A stretch of 36,687 nt of DNA from JALZAH01 sp051000755 (GCA_051000755.1 JBPCNZ010000004.1:1-36687); one strand, 5' to 3'. Shown: positions 1-8,113, counted from the stretch's first letter. Notes: a model not told the origin generated them from the letters alone. Program-made: numbers and translations.

Positions 1-176
1 TCAATCAGGTCGAGCTGTTCTTTTCGATCATCACCCGAAAAGTCATCAAACGAGGGAACTTCGCCTCCCGCGCCGACTTGGTCTCCAAGCTCATGCGCTA
101 CATCGCCTCCTACAACGAGACCGCCAACCCCTTCGCCTGGACCTATTCAGGACAGCCGCTCAAGGTGGCCGCCTGA
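1..176 (+). CDS. IS630-family-like transposase, C-terminal fragment (cut by window edge)
   Basis: The reading frame enters at base 3 and stops with TGA at 174-176, giving the last 57 residues of a protein that begins outside the window. The sequence shows the typical tail of IS630-type DDE transposases: NQVELFFS, then a basic RKVIKRGNF stretch, then YIASYNETANPFAWTY. In this family the Glu of the NxVE segment is the last residue of the catalytic DDE triad. The enzyme cuts and rejoins element ends at TA dinucleotides. The upstream catalytic domain cannot be seen, so whether the element is intact is unknown. A/T-ending codons (aat, ttt, aaa) are more frequent than in the genes that follow, as expected for a mobile element. 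Confidence 0.75.
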   Translation, partial: NQVELFFSIITRKVIKRGNFASRADLVSKLMRYIASYNETANPFAWTYSGQPLKVAA

Positions 177-238
177 ACGCGCGCGGAACTGACGCGCGAG
201 AGCACTAGAGCCCGGCGGGCGGCTTCTGGCGCGATCGG

Positions 239-457
239 TCAGCTTCGCGTCGAACGCGGGCCTTGGCCGTCGTTCGGGAGCTCCTTTTCCGGCTTGGCCG
301 CCGCCGCCAGCACCGCGATCAGCATGACGACACCGGTGATCATCACGATGTACTTCGTCGTGGGAGGTTCGACGAGGAAGCTGGTCCCGATGACGAAGAG
401 ACTGGTGGCGATGGCGAAGAGGTAGTCCAGTGGTGCCTTTTTGGCGGCAGGAGGCAT
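239..457 (-). CDS. Small two-helix membrane protein, unknown function
   Basis: A 72-residue protein. A short lysine-containing N-terminus is followed by two hydrophobic stretches, about residues 11-30 (DYLFAIATSLFVIGTSFLV) and 36-54 (YIVMITGVVMLIAVLAAAA), separated by a short PPTTK loop. The tail is charged (KPEKELPNDG). This looks like a helical hairpin in the cytoplasmic membrane. No family is recognised. The gene lies between the transposase end and the F420-type oxidoreductase and runs in the same direction as the latter. The start is the first Met of the frame; no convincing ribosome binding site was found. The hydrophobic pattern and its clean fit in the gap support a real gene. Confidence 0.55.
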   Translation of the reverse strand: MPPAAKKAPLDYLFAIATSLFVIGTSFLVEPPTTKYIVMITGVVMLIAVLAAAAKPEKELPNDGQGPRSTRS

Positions 458-489
458 GAGCGCCGAGCGTAGTGGGGGGACCCGGACCG

Positions 490-1542
490 CTACGACTTGA
501 CCATCTCGGCCAGCTGGCCGATGAGACCGGCCGGCGTCTGATCCCCGACCGGGATGGGGGTGACCTGCAGATGGGTGACGCCGGCGGCGGCCATGGCCTC
601 GATCCGCTCAGCCACATAGGAGGCCGGCCCGACGAGGGAGGTCAGCTCCAGGAACTCGGCGGGAACCTTCGCCTCCGCCTCCTTCTTGTGCCCGGCCAGG
701 TACAGGTCCTGGATCTCCTCCGCCTCCTGCTCGTAGCCATACCGCCGGGCGAGGGTGTTGTAGAAGTTTTTGCCCTTGGACCCCATGCCCCCGACGTAGA
801 GAGCGACCATGGGCCGCGCCAGCTCCCTCAGGGAGGCGACGTCGTCACCTTCGCCGATGGCGAGCATGGTCCCGGCCGAGATCTGCAGCGGTCCCAGCGC
901 CGGATCTCGCTTGGCGGTGCCGGTGTCGAGGGCGTCGCCCCACACCGACTTGGCCCGCTCCGGTATGAACAGGATCGGCAACCAGCCGTCGGCCACCTCG
1001 GCCGTCAAGGCCACGTTCTTCTCCCCCAGGGCCGCGACCCACACGGGAATACGGGAACGAACCGGATGGGCGATGATCTTGAGTGCCTTGCCCAGGCCCG
1101 TCCCCTGATCCGGGGGGAGAGGCAGGGTGTAGTGCCTGCCGTCATGGGTCAACGGTTGCTCCCGGGCCCACACCTCCCGGCAGATCTCGATGATCTCGCG
1201 GGTCCGACCCAGAGGGGCGTCATAGGGCACCCCGTGCCAGCCCTCGATCACCTGGGGCCCCGAGGCGCCGAGACCGAGCTGGAAGCGGCCCTCCGACAGG
1301 GCGTCGAGGCCGGCCGCGGTCATGGCGATCAGGGTCGGGGTCCGGGTGTAGATGGGCAGGATGCCCGAGGCGATCTGGACCTTCTCGGTGAGGGCCGCCA
1401 GGTAGCCCATCATGCTCGGACCGTCGAATCCGTAGGCCTCCGCCACCCACACCAGGTCGAGGCCGGCCTTCTCCATCTCGGCGACCTGGCGGGCCGACTC
1501 CCTGAAACCCTTGTCGTAGCTCAGGATGGTGCTGATCTGCAT
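490..1542 (-). CDS. LLM-class F420-dependent oxidoreductase
   Basis: A 350-residue luciferase-like monooxygenase-fold protein, the usual length for the family. It begins MQISTILSYDKGF and contains the family hallmarks AEAYGFDGPSMMGYLAA, the strand/loop IASGILPIYTRTP, and the segment LSEGRFQLGLGASGPQVIEGWHG, which lies near the cofactor pocket in F420-dependent relatives. The likely role is hydride transfer using reduced F420 (FMN is possible in relatives). The substrate cannot be read from sequence. The start at 1542 was chosen over an upstream in-frame codon because GGGAG lies 6 bases before this ATG and because conserved sequence begins here. A hypothetical gene lies 31 bases upstream on the same strand. 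Confidence 0.88.
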   Translation of the reverse strand: MQISTILSYDKGFRESARQVAEMEKAGLDLVWVAEAYGFDGPSMMGYLAALTEKVQIASGILPIYTRTPTLIAMTAAGLDALSEGRFQLGLGASGPQVIEGWHGVPYDAPLGRTREIIEICREVWAREQPLTHDGRHYTLPLPPDQGTGLGKALKIIAHPVRSRIPVWVAALGEKNVALTAEVADGWLPILFIPERAKSVWGDALDTGTAKRDPALGPLQISAGTMLAIGEGDDVASLRELARPMVALYVGGMGSKGKNFYNTLARRYGYEQEAEEIQDLYLAGHKKEAEAKVPAEFLELTSLVGPASYVAERIEAMAAAGVTHLQVTPIPVGDQTPAGLIGQLAEMVKS

Positions 1543-1573
1543 GACGTCTCCCAGGTCGGCTCGGGCTGGTCGG

Positions 1574-1867
1574 TCAGTGTAGGAGGAACAGCTCCTCGGC
1601 CATGACGGTGGCCAGCTCACGATCGGCGGGGTCCGAAGGTTCTCCCACGAACACCGCCAGCCGGCCGCCGCCGGTGACCGGAGCCCTCCCGCGCTCTACC
1701 ACCGCGGCGAGGGCACCCGGCGCTGAGGACGGATCCGTCAGGAGCACGACCGCCTCGCCCCGAGCCAGAGCGTCGATGCCCTCGCCGAGGTCGTCGACCA
1801 CCCGGCGACGGCGACCCTCGAAGTCGGGCCGATCGGAGGGAAGCGGTTCGGGGGCCGTCGGCGCCAT
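1574..1867 (-). CDS. Hypothetical 97-residue protein
   Basis: No family is recognised. The protein reads as a plausible small alpha/beta domain: a charged start, an amphipathic helix VVDDLGEGIDALARG, a hydrophobic strand EAVVLLTD, an alanine-rich helix, a second strand GGRLAVFVG, and a C-terminal helix ending LATVMAEELFLLH. The ATG at 1865-1867 is preceded on its strand by a TACGCT box 9 bases upstream, in line with the leaderless pattern seen across the window. The gene is divergent from the oligopeptidase and 31 bases from the downstream F420-type oxidoreductase, so the two may be cotranscribed. The small size leaves some doubt. Confidence 0.5.
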   Translation of the reverse strand: MAPTAPEPLPSDRPDFEGRRRRVVDDLGEGIDALARGEAVVLLTDPSSAPGALAAVVERGRAPVTGGGRLAVFVGEPSDPADRELATVMAEELFLLH

Positions 1868-1938
1868 CGACGGGCCAGCGTAGGGCGAGGCGTGGTCGGC
1901 GTCGGCGATTGCATTCGCCGGCGTGCCAGGCTCAGGCC

Positions 1939-4155
1939 ATGACTGCCGGCTCGGACCCCAGCGCCGAACTCCCCGATCCCCCCGCCGCCACCCGCCGGCC
2001 CCACCGCTTGGCGGCCCACGGCGACGAGCGCGTCGACGACTGGTACTGGATGGCCAACCGGGACGATCCCGAGGTGATCGCCTATCTGGAGGCGGAGAAC
2101 GCCTACACCGAGGCCGCTCTGGGCGGGACCGCCAAGCTCCAGGATGCGCTGTTCGAGGAGATCAAGGCCCGGGTGGTGGAGACCGACGCCACCGCCCCCT
2201 CCCCGCACGGCCCCTGGTGGTACTGGACCCGCACGACCGAAGGAGCCCAGTACCGGTCCTACTGCCGTCTGGCCGACCCGGGCCGCAGCGGCGACGCCGC
2301 CGAGCTGGCCGCCGCCGCCCGCCGGGGCTCCCTCGAGGGGGAGGAGCTCCTCCTCGACGAGAACCTCTTGGCCGAGGGTCACGACTATTTCGCCCTGGGC
2401 ATGTTCGACATCAGCCCCGATCACGCCATCCTCGCCTACGCCACCGACACGGACGGCTCGGAGCGCTACCAGCTGAGGTTCCGCGACCTGGGCACCGGCG
2501 AGGATCGGCCCGACGAGGTCGACGACGTCACCTACGGCTCGGCGTGGGCGGCAGACAACCAGACCTTCTTCTATGTGCGTCCCGACGAGGCCATGCGCCC
2601 CTGGGAGGTGTGGCGCCACGTGCTCGGCACCCCCACCAGCGAAGACGTCCTGGTGCACCGCGAGCCCGACGAGCGCTTCTTCGTCTCGGCGAGCCTGACC
2701 CGCTCGGAGCGGTTCATCGTGGTCAGCGCCGAGTCGAAGATGACCTCGGAGTCCAGGTTCGTGGGGAGCAGCCGCCCCACCGACCCGCCGCGGGTCATCC
2801 TCCCCCGTCGCCAGGGGGTCGAATACGACGTCGACCATGCCTGGTGGGCGGACGCCGGGGACGTGTGGCTGATCCGGACGAACGCGCCCGGCCCCGACGG
2901 GGTGGCCGCCACCAACTTCGCCATTTCCCGCCTGGGGGCCGGAGGCGGAGATGCCGTCGGAGGAGGGTGGGATGACCTGATCCCGGTGATCGCCCATCGC
3001 CCGGAGGTGAAGGTCGAGGCGGTCGAGGCCTTCCGCTCCCATCTGATCGTCTCCGAACGAGCGGCCGGCATCGAGCAGCTGCGGGTGCTGCCTGTGGCCG
3101 ATGACGGTCCGCCCGTCAACCTGGCCGAGGGAGGCGGCGGGTGGGTGATCGACCAGCCCGACCCGGTGTTCAGCCTGACCGGGGGGCTCAACGCCGAGTG
3201 GGACGCCGACCGGTACCGCTTCGGCTACACGTCGCTCACCACCCCGCTGTCGAGCATCGACTACCACGTCGGCGAGCGCCGCCGCCAGGTCCTCCGGGTC
3301 CAGCCCGTCGAGGGTGGGTACCGTCCCGAGGACTACCGCACGGAAAGGATCTGGGCCACGGCGCCGGACGGCACCGAGGTCCCGATCTCGCTGGTGGCCC
3401 GGGCCGACGCCGCGGTGGACGGGACGGCCCCCTGTCTCCTCTACGGCTACGGCTCTTACGAGATCACCATCGACCCGACGTTCTCAGCCCTGCGGGTCAA
3501 CCTGTTGGAGCGGGGGTTCACCTTCGCCATCGCGCACGTGCGGGGGGGCGGCGAGCTCGGTCGGGAGTGGTACGAGCAGGGGCGCCTGGAGCGCAAGCCC
3601 AACACATTCTCCGATTTCATCGCCTGCGCCGAGCACCTGGTGGCCACCGGTTGGGCCGCCGCCGACCGCCTGGTCATCCGCGGTGGGAGCGCCGGGGGCC
3701 TGCTGATGGGAGCGGTGACCAATGAACGCCCCGACCTGTGGCGGGCCGTCGTCGCCGAGGTGCCGTTCGTGGACGTGGTGACCACCATGTCCGACACCTC
3801 GTTGCCCCTCACCGTCACCGAGTGGGAGGAGTGGGGCAACCCGCTCGACGACCCCGAGGCTTACCGGGTCATGGCTTCGTACTCGCCCTATGACAACGTG
3901 ACAGCTACCGCCTATCCGGCCATGTACGTCACGGGTGGGCTCAATGACCCCCGCGTCGGCTACTGGGAACCGGCGAAGTGGATGGCCAAGCTCCGGTCAG
4001 TGCGCCGGCCCCACCCCGAGGGCAGCGATCCCCTGTTGATCCTCCGCACGGAGATGGGCGCCGGCCACCAGGGAGCATCGGGCCGTTACGACACCTGGCA
4101 CGACGAGGCCCGGGTCCAGGCCTTCATCCTCACCCAGGTCGGAATCGACACCTGA
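1939..4155 (+). CDS. ptrB: Prolyl oligopeptidase family serine peptidase (oligopeptidase B-like, S9A)
   Basis: A 738-residue protein. The N-terminal part (about residues 1-420) is the beta-propeller with the typical opening PHRLAAHGDERVDDWYWMANRDDP. The C-terminal part is the alpha/beta-hydrolase. The catalytic triad is visible: Ser584 in GGSAGGLLMG, Asp670 in GGLNDPRV and His710 in GAGHQGASGR. Oligopeptidase B enzymes cleave short peptides after basic residues, usually in the cytoplasm; no signal peptide is seen here. A TTG at 1909 is in frame, but the ATG at 1939 is preferred because CAGGCT lies 6 bases upstream and the extra ten residues carry no family sequence. It is divergent from the hypothetical gene at 1574-1867. 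Confidence 0.92.
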   Translation: MTAGSDPSAELPDPPAATRRPHRLAAHGDERVDDWYWMANRDDPEVIAYLEAENAYTEAALGGTAKLQDALFEEIKARVVETDATAPSPHGPWWYWTRTTEGAQYRSYCRLADPGRSGDAAELAAAARRGSLEGEELLLDENLLAEGHDYFALGMFDISPDHAILAYATDTDGSERYQLRFRDLGTGEDRPDEVDDVTYGSAWAADNQTFFYVRPDEAMRPWEVWRHVLGTPTSEDVLVHREPDERFFVSASLTRSERFIVVSAESKMTSESRFVGSSRPTDPPRVILPRRQGVEYDVDHAWWADAGDVWLIRTNAPGPDGVAATNFAISRLGAGGGDAVGGGWDDLIPVIAHRPEVKVEAVEAFRSHLIVSERAAGIEQLRVLPVADDGPPVNLAEGGGGWVIDQPDPVFSLTGGLNAEWDADRYRFGYTSLTTPLSSIDYHVGERRRQVLRVQPVEGGYRPEDYRTERIWATAPDGTEVPISLVARADAAVDGTAPCLLYGYGSYEITIDPTFSALRVNLLERGFTFAIAHVRGGGELGREWYEQGRLERKPNTFSDFIACAEHLVATGWAAADRLVIRGGSAGGLLMGAVTNERPDLWRAVVAEVPFVDVVTTMSDTSLPLTVTEWEEWGNPLDDPEAYRVMASYSPYDNVTATAYPAMYVTGGLNDPRVGYWEPAKWMAKLRSVRRPHPEGSDPLLILRTEMGAGHQGASGRYDTWHDEARVQAFILTQVGIDT

Positions 4156-4196
4156 GCGGCTCGGTCCGTGCCCCGTCCCGTAGGATCGGCCCGGCC

Positions 4197-4412
4197 ATGT
4201 TCTTCCTGGTACCGCGCGTCACCGTCTTACTGCTGGTGGCGTTCTTCGTCCTCCTGGCGGTGCGGGCCCGGCGCCGAAAACGCTTTGTGAGACGGCCGCC
4301 GCGCCTGACCCGTTGGGCCGTACAGCTCGGCCAGCGCTCCGGCCGGCGCTCACGCCGGCGAGGCGACAAGGCGGCGTCGGGGACTCAGAGCGACAGCTTC
4401 AGACCCTCGTAG
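4197..4412 (+). CDS. Small single-helix membrane protein with basic tail
   Basis: A 71-residue product. One hydrophobic helix (about residues 3-22, FLVPRVTVLLLVAFFVLLAV) is followed at once by a strongly basic tail (RARRRKRFVRRPPR, later RSGRRSRRRGDK). The arrangement fits a membrane-anchored protein with a positively charged cytoplasmic tail that might contact nucleic acid or phospholipid; this is inference. No family is recognised. TAGGAT sits at 4181-4186, 10 bases before the ATG. The 3' end overlaps the convergent metallo-hydrolase gene by 28 bases, which is unusual and lowers confidence in the final residues. Confidence 0.5.
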   Translation: MFFLVPRVTVLLLVAFFVLLAVRARRRKRFVRRPPRLTRWAVQLGQRSGRRSRRRGDKAASGTQSDSFRPS

Positions 4413-5209
4413 GCCACGATCACCTCTGGCCCCTGCGACCCGGCGATCCGCTTGGCCTCCAAGGCGATGGCGTCGAGGGCATCGTCGTCGTGGCTGGGGT
4501 CGTGATGAAACAGCGCCAGGGTCTTGACCCCGGCCTGGCGGGCCACGGAGACGGCATATCCGACCGTGCCGTGGCCCCAGTGGGACTTCTCGACGAACTC
4601 GTCGGGGGTGTACTGGGCGTCATGAACCAACACGTCCGCCCCTTCGGCCAGCTCCAGGACCCCATCGGCCACCGTCTCGAGGTCAAGGGGAGCCTGGTGG
4701 TCGCTGATGTAGGCCACGCTCGCGCCACCCCACGCCACCCGGTAGCCGACCGTCGGCCCGGTGTGAGGAACCGGCCGGATGCGGACCTTGGCGTTGCCGA
4801 TGGCCAGGTCAGCCTCGTCGTGATCGTGGAACACGAACTGGCCCCTCAGATCGGAGAACCGGACGGGGAAGTACGGGGGGCGCATGAAGCCGCCGAAGAC
4901 CTCTTCGAGACCCTGGTCGTGGACCGGTCCGTAGATGTCGAGGCGGGCCCCGGCGCGATCGATGGGCGGGAAGAACGGGAGGCCCTGCACGTGGTCCCAG
5001 TGGATGTGGGTGACCAGAGCCGTCCCCCGGAACGAGCCGTCGGTGGGCTGGGTCTTGCCGAACACCCGCAGCCCGGTGCCGAGGTCGAACAGGATCGGGT
5101 CCTCCCCCTCCATTCGGAGCACGACGCAGGCGGTGTTGCCCCCATACCGCTGGTTCTCAGCCGACGGGCACGGGCACGAGCCCCGAACGCCGTAGAACTC
5201 GATTTGCAA
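4385..5209 (-). CDS. Metallo-beta-lactamase-fold hydrolase (cyclic phosphodiesterase-like)
   Basis: A 274-residue cytoplasmic protein. It opens with IEFYGVRGSCPCP and RYGGNTACV, followed by FDLGTGLR and the metal-binding motif HIHWDH at residues 68-73. Further ligand candidates are His in PVPHTGPTVGY, Asp in YISDHQAP and the late FHHDPSHDDD. Related proteins include phosphoribosyl cyclic phosphate phosphodiesterases (PhnP-like) and response-regulator-associated hydrolases; the substrate is not predictable. The chosen start is TTG at 5209, with GGGGGA just upstream. The in-frame extension to 5518 carries no conserved sequence and would run through the FHA gene promoter. It is divergent from the FHA gene. 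Confidence 0.85.
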   Translation of the reverse strand: MQIEFYGVRGSCPCPSAENQRYGGNTACVVLRMEGEDPILFDLGTGLRVFGKTQPTDGSFRGTALVTHIHWDHVQGLPFFPPIDRAGARLDIYGPVHDQGLEEVFGGFMRPPYFPVRFSDLRGQFVFHDHDEADLAIGNAKVRIRPVPHTGPTVGYRVAWGGASVAYISDHQAPLDLETVADGVLELAEGADVLVHDAQYTPDEFVEKSHWGHGTVGYAVSVARQAGVKTLALFHHDPSHDDDALDAIALEAKRIAGSQGPEVIVAYEGLKLSL

Positions 5210-5321
5210 CGATCCCCCATCCTGCGGTTTTTTGAAGGGTACCCACGGTAGACCGTTTCCAAAGGTGGTGCGGCGCAGGACACCTCCGTCAACCGGCACT
5301 TCGCCGTAGCCTGTGGGAGCG

Positions 5322-5996
5322 GTGACAGCATTCGACCTTCGGCCCGCCTCCCCAGCCGACATCGCCGAGCGGGCCGACGCGGAACGCACTGACCTACCCT
5401 TCATGGTGTACCGCGACCCGTCGGGTCGACAGCAGATCTTCCTTCTCGCTACCGGCGTCGGGAGTGTCACCATCGGCAGGCGCGCCGACAGCGACCTGGC
5501 ACTCGTATGGGATCCCAACGTGTCACGGGTTCACGCTCAACTCGAACCCCTCGGCGGGGAGTGGGCCATCGTCGACGATGGCTTGTCCCGCCAGGGCACG
5601 ATGGTCAACGGTAGGAAGCTGTCGGGGCGACTGCGTCTCCACGACCGGGATGTGATCACGATCGGGCTGACTCCACTGCTCTATCGCAGCCCCCCCGACC
5701 CGGCCGGCTCGACCGCCGCCGGTCGCCAGGACCGGCCACCCCCGCATCTCACCGACACCCAGCACCAGGTCCTGATCGCCCTGTGCCGGCCATGCCTGAA
5801 GCCCGACGTCCTGGTGCCTCCCGCCTCCAACCGCCAGATCGCCAACGAGGTCTTCCTGAGCGTGGACGCGGTCAAGGCCCATCTCCGCGCCCTGTTCGTC
5901 AAGTTCAACATCGGTCAGCTCCCGCACAACGAGAAGCGGGTGGCGCTGGTGGGGGAGGCCATCCGATGCGGCGCGGTCACGCGGCGGGCCTTCTAG
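5322..5996 (+). CDS. FHA-domain protein with C-terminal helix-turn-helix region
   Basis: About 224 residues. The FHA domain covers roughly residues 40-120, with the conserved phosphothreonine-pocket features TIGRRADSDLAL, SRVHAQLE and the late GTMVNGRKL. After a proline-rich linker, the C-terminal third contains LTDTQHQVLIALCRP and then ASNRQIANEVFLSVDAVKAH, which looks like a LuxR/GerE-like helix-turn-helix. The protein probably reads phosphorylation by a Ser/Thr kinase and may act on transcription; this is inference. A GTG at 5313 is an alternative start. GTG 5322 is preferred because TAGCCT (5307-5312) would abut the first GTG but lies 9 bases from the second. The gene is convergent with the unknown gene that follows. 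Confidence 0.85.
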   Translation: MTAFDLRPASPADIAERADAERTDLPFMVYRDPSGRQQIFLLATGVGSVTIGRRADSDLALVWDPNVSRVHAQLEPLGGEWAIVDDGLSRQGTMVNGRKLSGRLRLHDRDVITIGLTPLLYRSPPDPAGSTAAGRQDRPPPHLTDTQHQVLIALCRPCLKPDVLVPPASNRQIANEVFLSVDAVKAHLRALFVKFNIGQLPHNEKRVALVGEAIRCGAVTRRAF

Positions 5997-6011
5997 CGAC
6001 ACGGGCGGCAA

Positions 6012-6527
6012 CTACCGGAGCTGGCGCGCCACGGCAGCGGAGATGACCGTCTCCGCCTCGGTTATGGGGAACACAGGTGGGGCTCCGGTGGAGAGGTCGG
6101 GTGGGGCACCGGTGAAGTACATCTCGATACGCGCCAGCTCTGCGCCCTGGGCCACATACACATCGATGTAGAAGAAGTTCCGGTAGGGGCCGCCGCCCGA
6201 GGGAACGAAGACGTACTCGTCTCGGAAGGCGGCGGTGGCCTGGGCGTTTTGAGCTGGGGAGGGGATGGGCACCACCGAGTCGAGCATCACCCGGCCGCTC
6301 TTGACCTTGGGCGGTTCGGCATGCAGGAAGGCGCTACGACAGGCAGAGGCACCAGGTTCCCGGTACTCGGCGACCTTCCGTTCAGCCGGAACGTTCGGCT
6401 CGATCAGCTCGTAGATGGCGAAGCCGGGGCTCTGGAAAGCCACATCCGCAAACGGCACACGGATCTCGGGGCCGGTGGTGTGAGAAAGACAATGCTCCGG
6501 AAGCCCCCCGGGGGTGACCAGACCCAC
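6012..6527 (-). CDS. Hypothetical protein, about 171 residues
   Basis: No family is recognised. The protein appears to be a mixed alpha/beta domain with ordered hydrophobic patterns such as VPFADVAFQSPGFAIYELIEP, YRNFFYIDVYVAQGAELARIEMYF and a C-terminal helix EAETVISAAVARQL. A short Cys-containing segment (ASACRSAFLHA) lies mid-protein. It resembles the folded part of secreted or lipid-anchored actinobacterial proteins, yet no signal peptide is visible at the GTG start. The true N-terminus may therefore be lost, or the protein may be cytoplasmic. It starts 24 bases after the mutY stop on the same strand, so it could be the last gene of the MaoC-mutY transcript. Confidence 0.6.
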   Translation of the reverse strand: MGLVTPGGLPEHCLSHTTGPEIRVPFADVAFQSPGFAIYELIEPNVPAERKVAEYREPGASACRSAFLHAEPPKVKSGRVMLDSVVPIPSPAQNAQATAAFRDEYVFVPSGGGPYRNFFYIDVYVAQGAELARIEMYFTGAPPDLSTGAPPVFPITEAETVISAAVARQLR

Positions 6528-6551
6528 ACCTCGGTGCGCCAGGCCGATGAG

Positions 6552-7430
6552 TCAGGGCAGGCAGAGCCGGCCGGCGCCGTCGATGGCAGCCAGGCCGTCG
6601 TCGACCAGAGTGGCCGCGACCCGCGCCGCCCGGACCGGGTCCTCGGGCCATCCCGCCGCTTCCGCTACCGCCCCGCGCCCGACCGGCCCGGCGATCAGGG
6701 CAGCCACCAGCCGGCCCCGTCCCTGGCGGTCCGAGCCCCCGAACGGACTCTGCAGGCCCGACGCCCCGGCCGTCCCCGACGCCGGGTCCGGGTCCCCTCG
6801 TCCTCCGTCATGCCAGCGACACAGGCCCGGTTCGGCCAGCGGGCAGCTTCCGCATGCCGGTCGGCGGGGCGTGCAGATCGTCGCTCCCAGGTCGAGCATG
6901 GCCGAGTTCCAAACCCAGGCCCGGCCGGCGGGCACGACCGAGTCGGCCAGGACCTGGGCCTCCCGGGCGGCCAGGCGGCGTCCGGCGAACGCTCGGGCCA
7001 GCACCCGGGCGGCGTTGGTGTCGAGGATCCCGACAGGGCGTTCGAACGCAAAGGCCAGCACGGCGCGGGCCGTATAGGACCCGATTCCGGGAAGGTCCAG
7101 CAACGATCCCATGTCGTCGGGCACTCGACCGCCGTGGCGTCCGACGATGGCCTCGGCACAGGCGTGGAGGCGCACGGCCCGGCGGTTGTAGCCGAGACCC
7201 TGCCACGCTCCGATGACCTCGCCGGGACGGGACCGGGCCAGCGCGGTCGGGTCGGGCCAACGGTCCATAAAGGCCAGGAACGGTCCGATCACCCGGGCCA
7301 CCTGGGTCTGCTGCAACATGGTCTCACTGACCAGAATCGCCCACGGATCCCGCGTCCGGCGCCACGGCAGGTCCCGGCGGGTCCGATCCGACCAGGCCAG
7401 CAGACTCTCGGCCAGGGGAGTGGCCGTCAA
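6552..7430 (-). CDS. mutY: A/G-specific adenine glycosylase MutY
   Basis: A 292-residue base-excision repair enzyme that removes adenine mispaired with 8-oxoguanine. Visible features: Glu36 in ETMLQQTQV, the helix-hairpin-helix LPGIGSYTA at 113-121, the catalytic Asp137 in GILDTNAARV, and a four-cysteine [4Fe-4S] set Cys186-x6-Cys193-x2-Cys196-x7-Cys204. The last spacing is longer than the usual x5. The C-terminus carries the short winged segment typical of actinobacterial MutY (GSDRQGRGRLVAAL to the end) rather than a full NUDIX-like domain. The start is TTG at 7430; its last two bases are the first two of the TGA stop of the upstream MaoC gene, so translation is probably coupled. Confidence 0.9.
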   Translation of the reverse strand: MTATPLAESLLAWSDRTRRDLPWRRTRDPWAILVSETMLQQTQVARVIGPFLAFMDRWPDPTALARSRPGEVIGAWQGLGYNRRAVRLHACAEAIVGRHGGRVPDDMGSLLDLPGIGSYTARAVLAFAFERPVGILDTNAARVLARAFAGRRLAAREAQVLADSVVPAGRAWVWNSAMLDLGATICTPRRPACGSCPLAEPGLCRWHDGGRGDPDPASGTAGASGLQSPFGGSDRQGRGRLVAALIAGPVGRGAVAEAAGWPEDPVRAARVAATLVDDGLAAIDGAGRLCLP

Positions 7431-7939
7431 CCCCAGATGTTCTCGTCGTAGGGCCGCTGACGCTCCGGGGCGCCGGCGCGCTTCCAGACCATGGCCTTGC
7501 GCCGGAAGTAGCAGACCTCCTCGCCGCGCTGATTGATGCCCTTGGTCTCCACCGTCACCACGCCCCGGTCGGGCTTCGACGACGACTCTCTCCGCTCCAG
7601 AACCCGGCTCTCGGCGTAGATGGTGTCGCCGTGGAACGTGGGCCGGGGATGGATGAGGCTCTCCACCTCCAGGTTGGCGATGGCCGAGCCGCTGACGTCG
7701 GGCACGCTCATGCCCAGCACCAGGCTGTAGACCAGGTTGCCGACCACCACGTTGCGGCCCTGAGGCGTCTCGTGCTCGGCGAACCACGCGTTGGTGTGCA
7801 GGGGGTGATGGTTCATGGTGATCATGCAGAACAGGTGGTCGTCGTACTCGGTGATGGTCTTGCCCGGCCAGTGGCGGTAGATGTCACCGGGCTCGAAGTC
7901 CTCGAAGTATCGGCCGAAGGGACGTTCGTAGGTCGTCAT
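7427..7939 (-). CDS. MaoC-family hydratase, probable mesaconyl-CoA (beta-methylmalyl-CoA) hydratase
   Basis: A 170-residue single hot-dog-fold protein. It strongly resembles the Streptomyces MaoC-like protein of the ethylmalonyl-CoA gene set: HWPGKTITEYDDHLFCM, TMNHHPLHTNAWFAE, VVVGNLVYSLVLGMSVPDVSG and PTFHGDTIYAESRVLE. The likely reaction is reversible hydration of mesaconyl-CoA to beta-methylmalyl-CoA. The Asp and His of EYDDHLFC to NHHPLH are the expected active-site pair. Three in-frame starts are possible; ATG 7939 is chosen because GGAG lies 6 bases upstream and homology begins there. The acyl-CoA dehydrogenase at 10101 and the lyase at 19801 supply the steps on either side. The stop overlaps the mutY start. 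Confidence 0.85.
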   Translation of the reverse strand: MTTYERPFGRYFEDFEPGDIYRHWPGKTITEYDDHLFCMITMNHHPLHTNAWFAEHETPQGRNVVVGNLVYSLVLGMSVPDVSGSAIANLEVESLIHPRPTFHGDTIYAESRVLERRESSSKPDRGVVTVETKGINQRGEEVCYFRRKAMVWKRAGAPERQRPYDENIWG

Positions 7940-8113
7940 CTGTTGCTCCATCGACGGGGCCACCTGGGGCTACAACCAAAGAGGAAGCGTAACCGCCTTC
8001 GACCTCGGCGCTGCTACCTTGCTGGCGGCGGCATTTCGACGATCGCATGGAGGTGGCGGTCTTTCCACCCCAGGGGGGTATCGGGCGGCGAAGGCCGATG
8101 ACAGACTCCCTTC

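Noticed and set aside
472..1605. Plus-strand open frame opposite the F420-type oxidoreductase
   Set aside because: The minus-strand protein has the family motifs and an SD; the plus-strand product has none.
1738..3267. A 509-codon minus-strand open frame opposite the oligopeptidase gene
   Set aside because: It is antisense to a gene with a complete catalytic triad; its product is a G/V/P/R-rich shadow typical of high-GC DNA with no domain.
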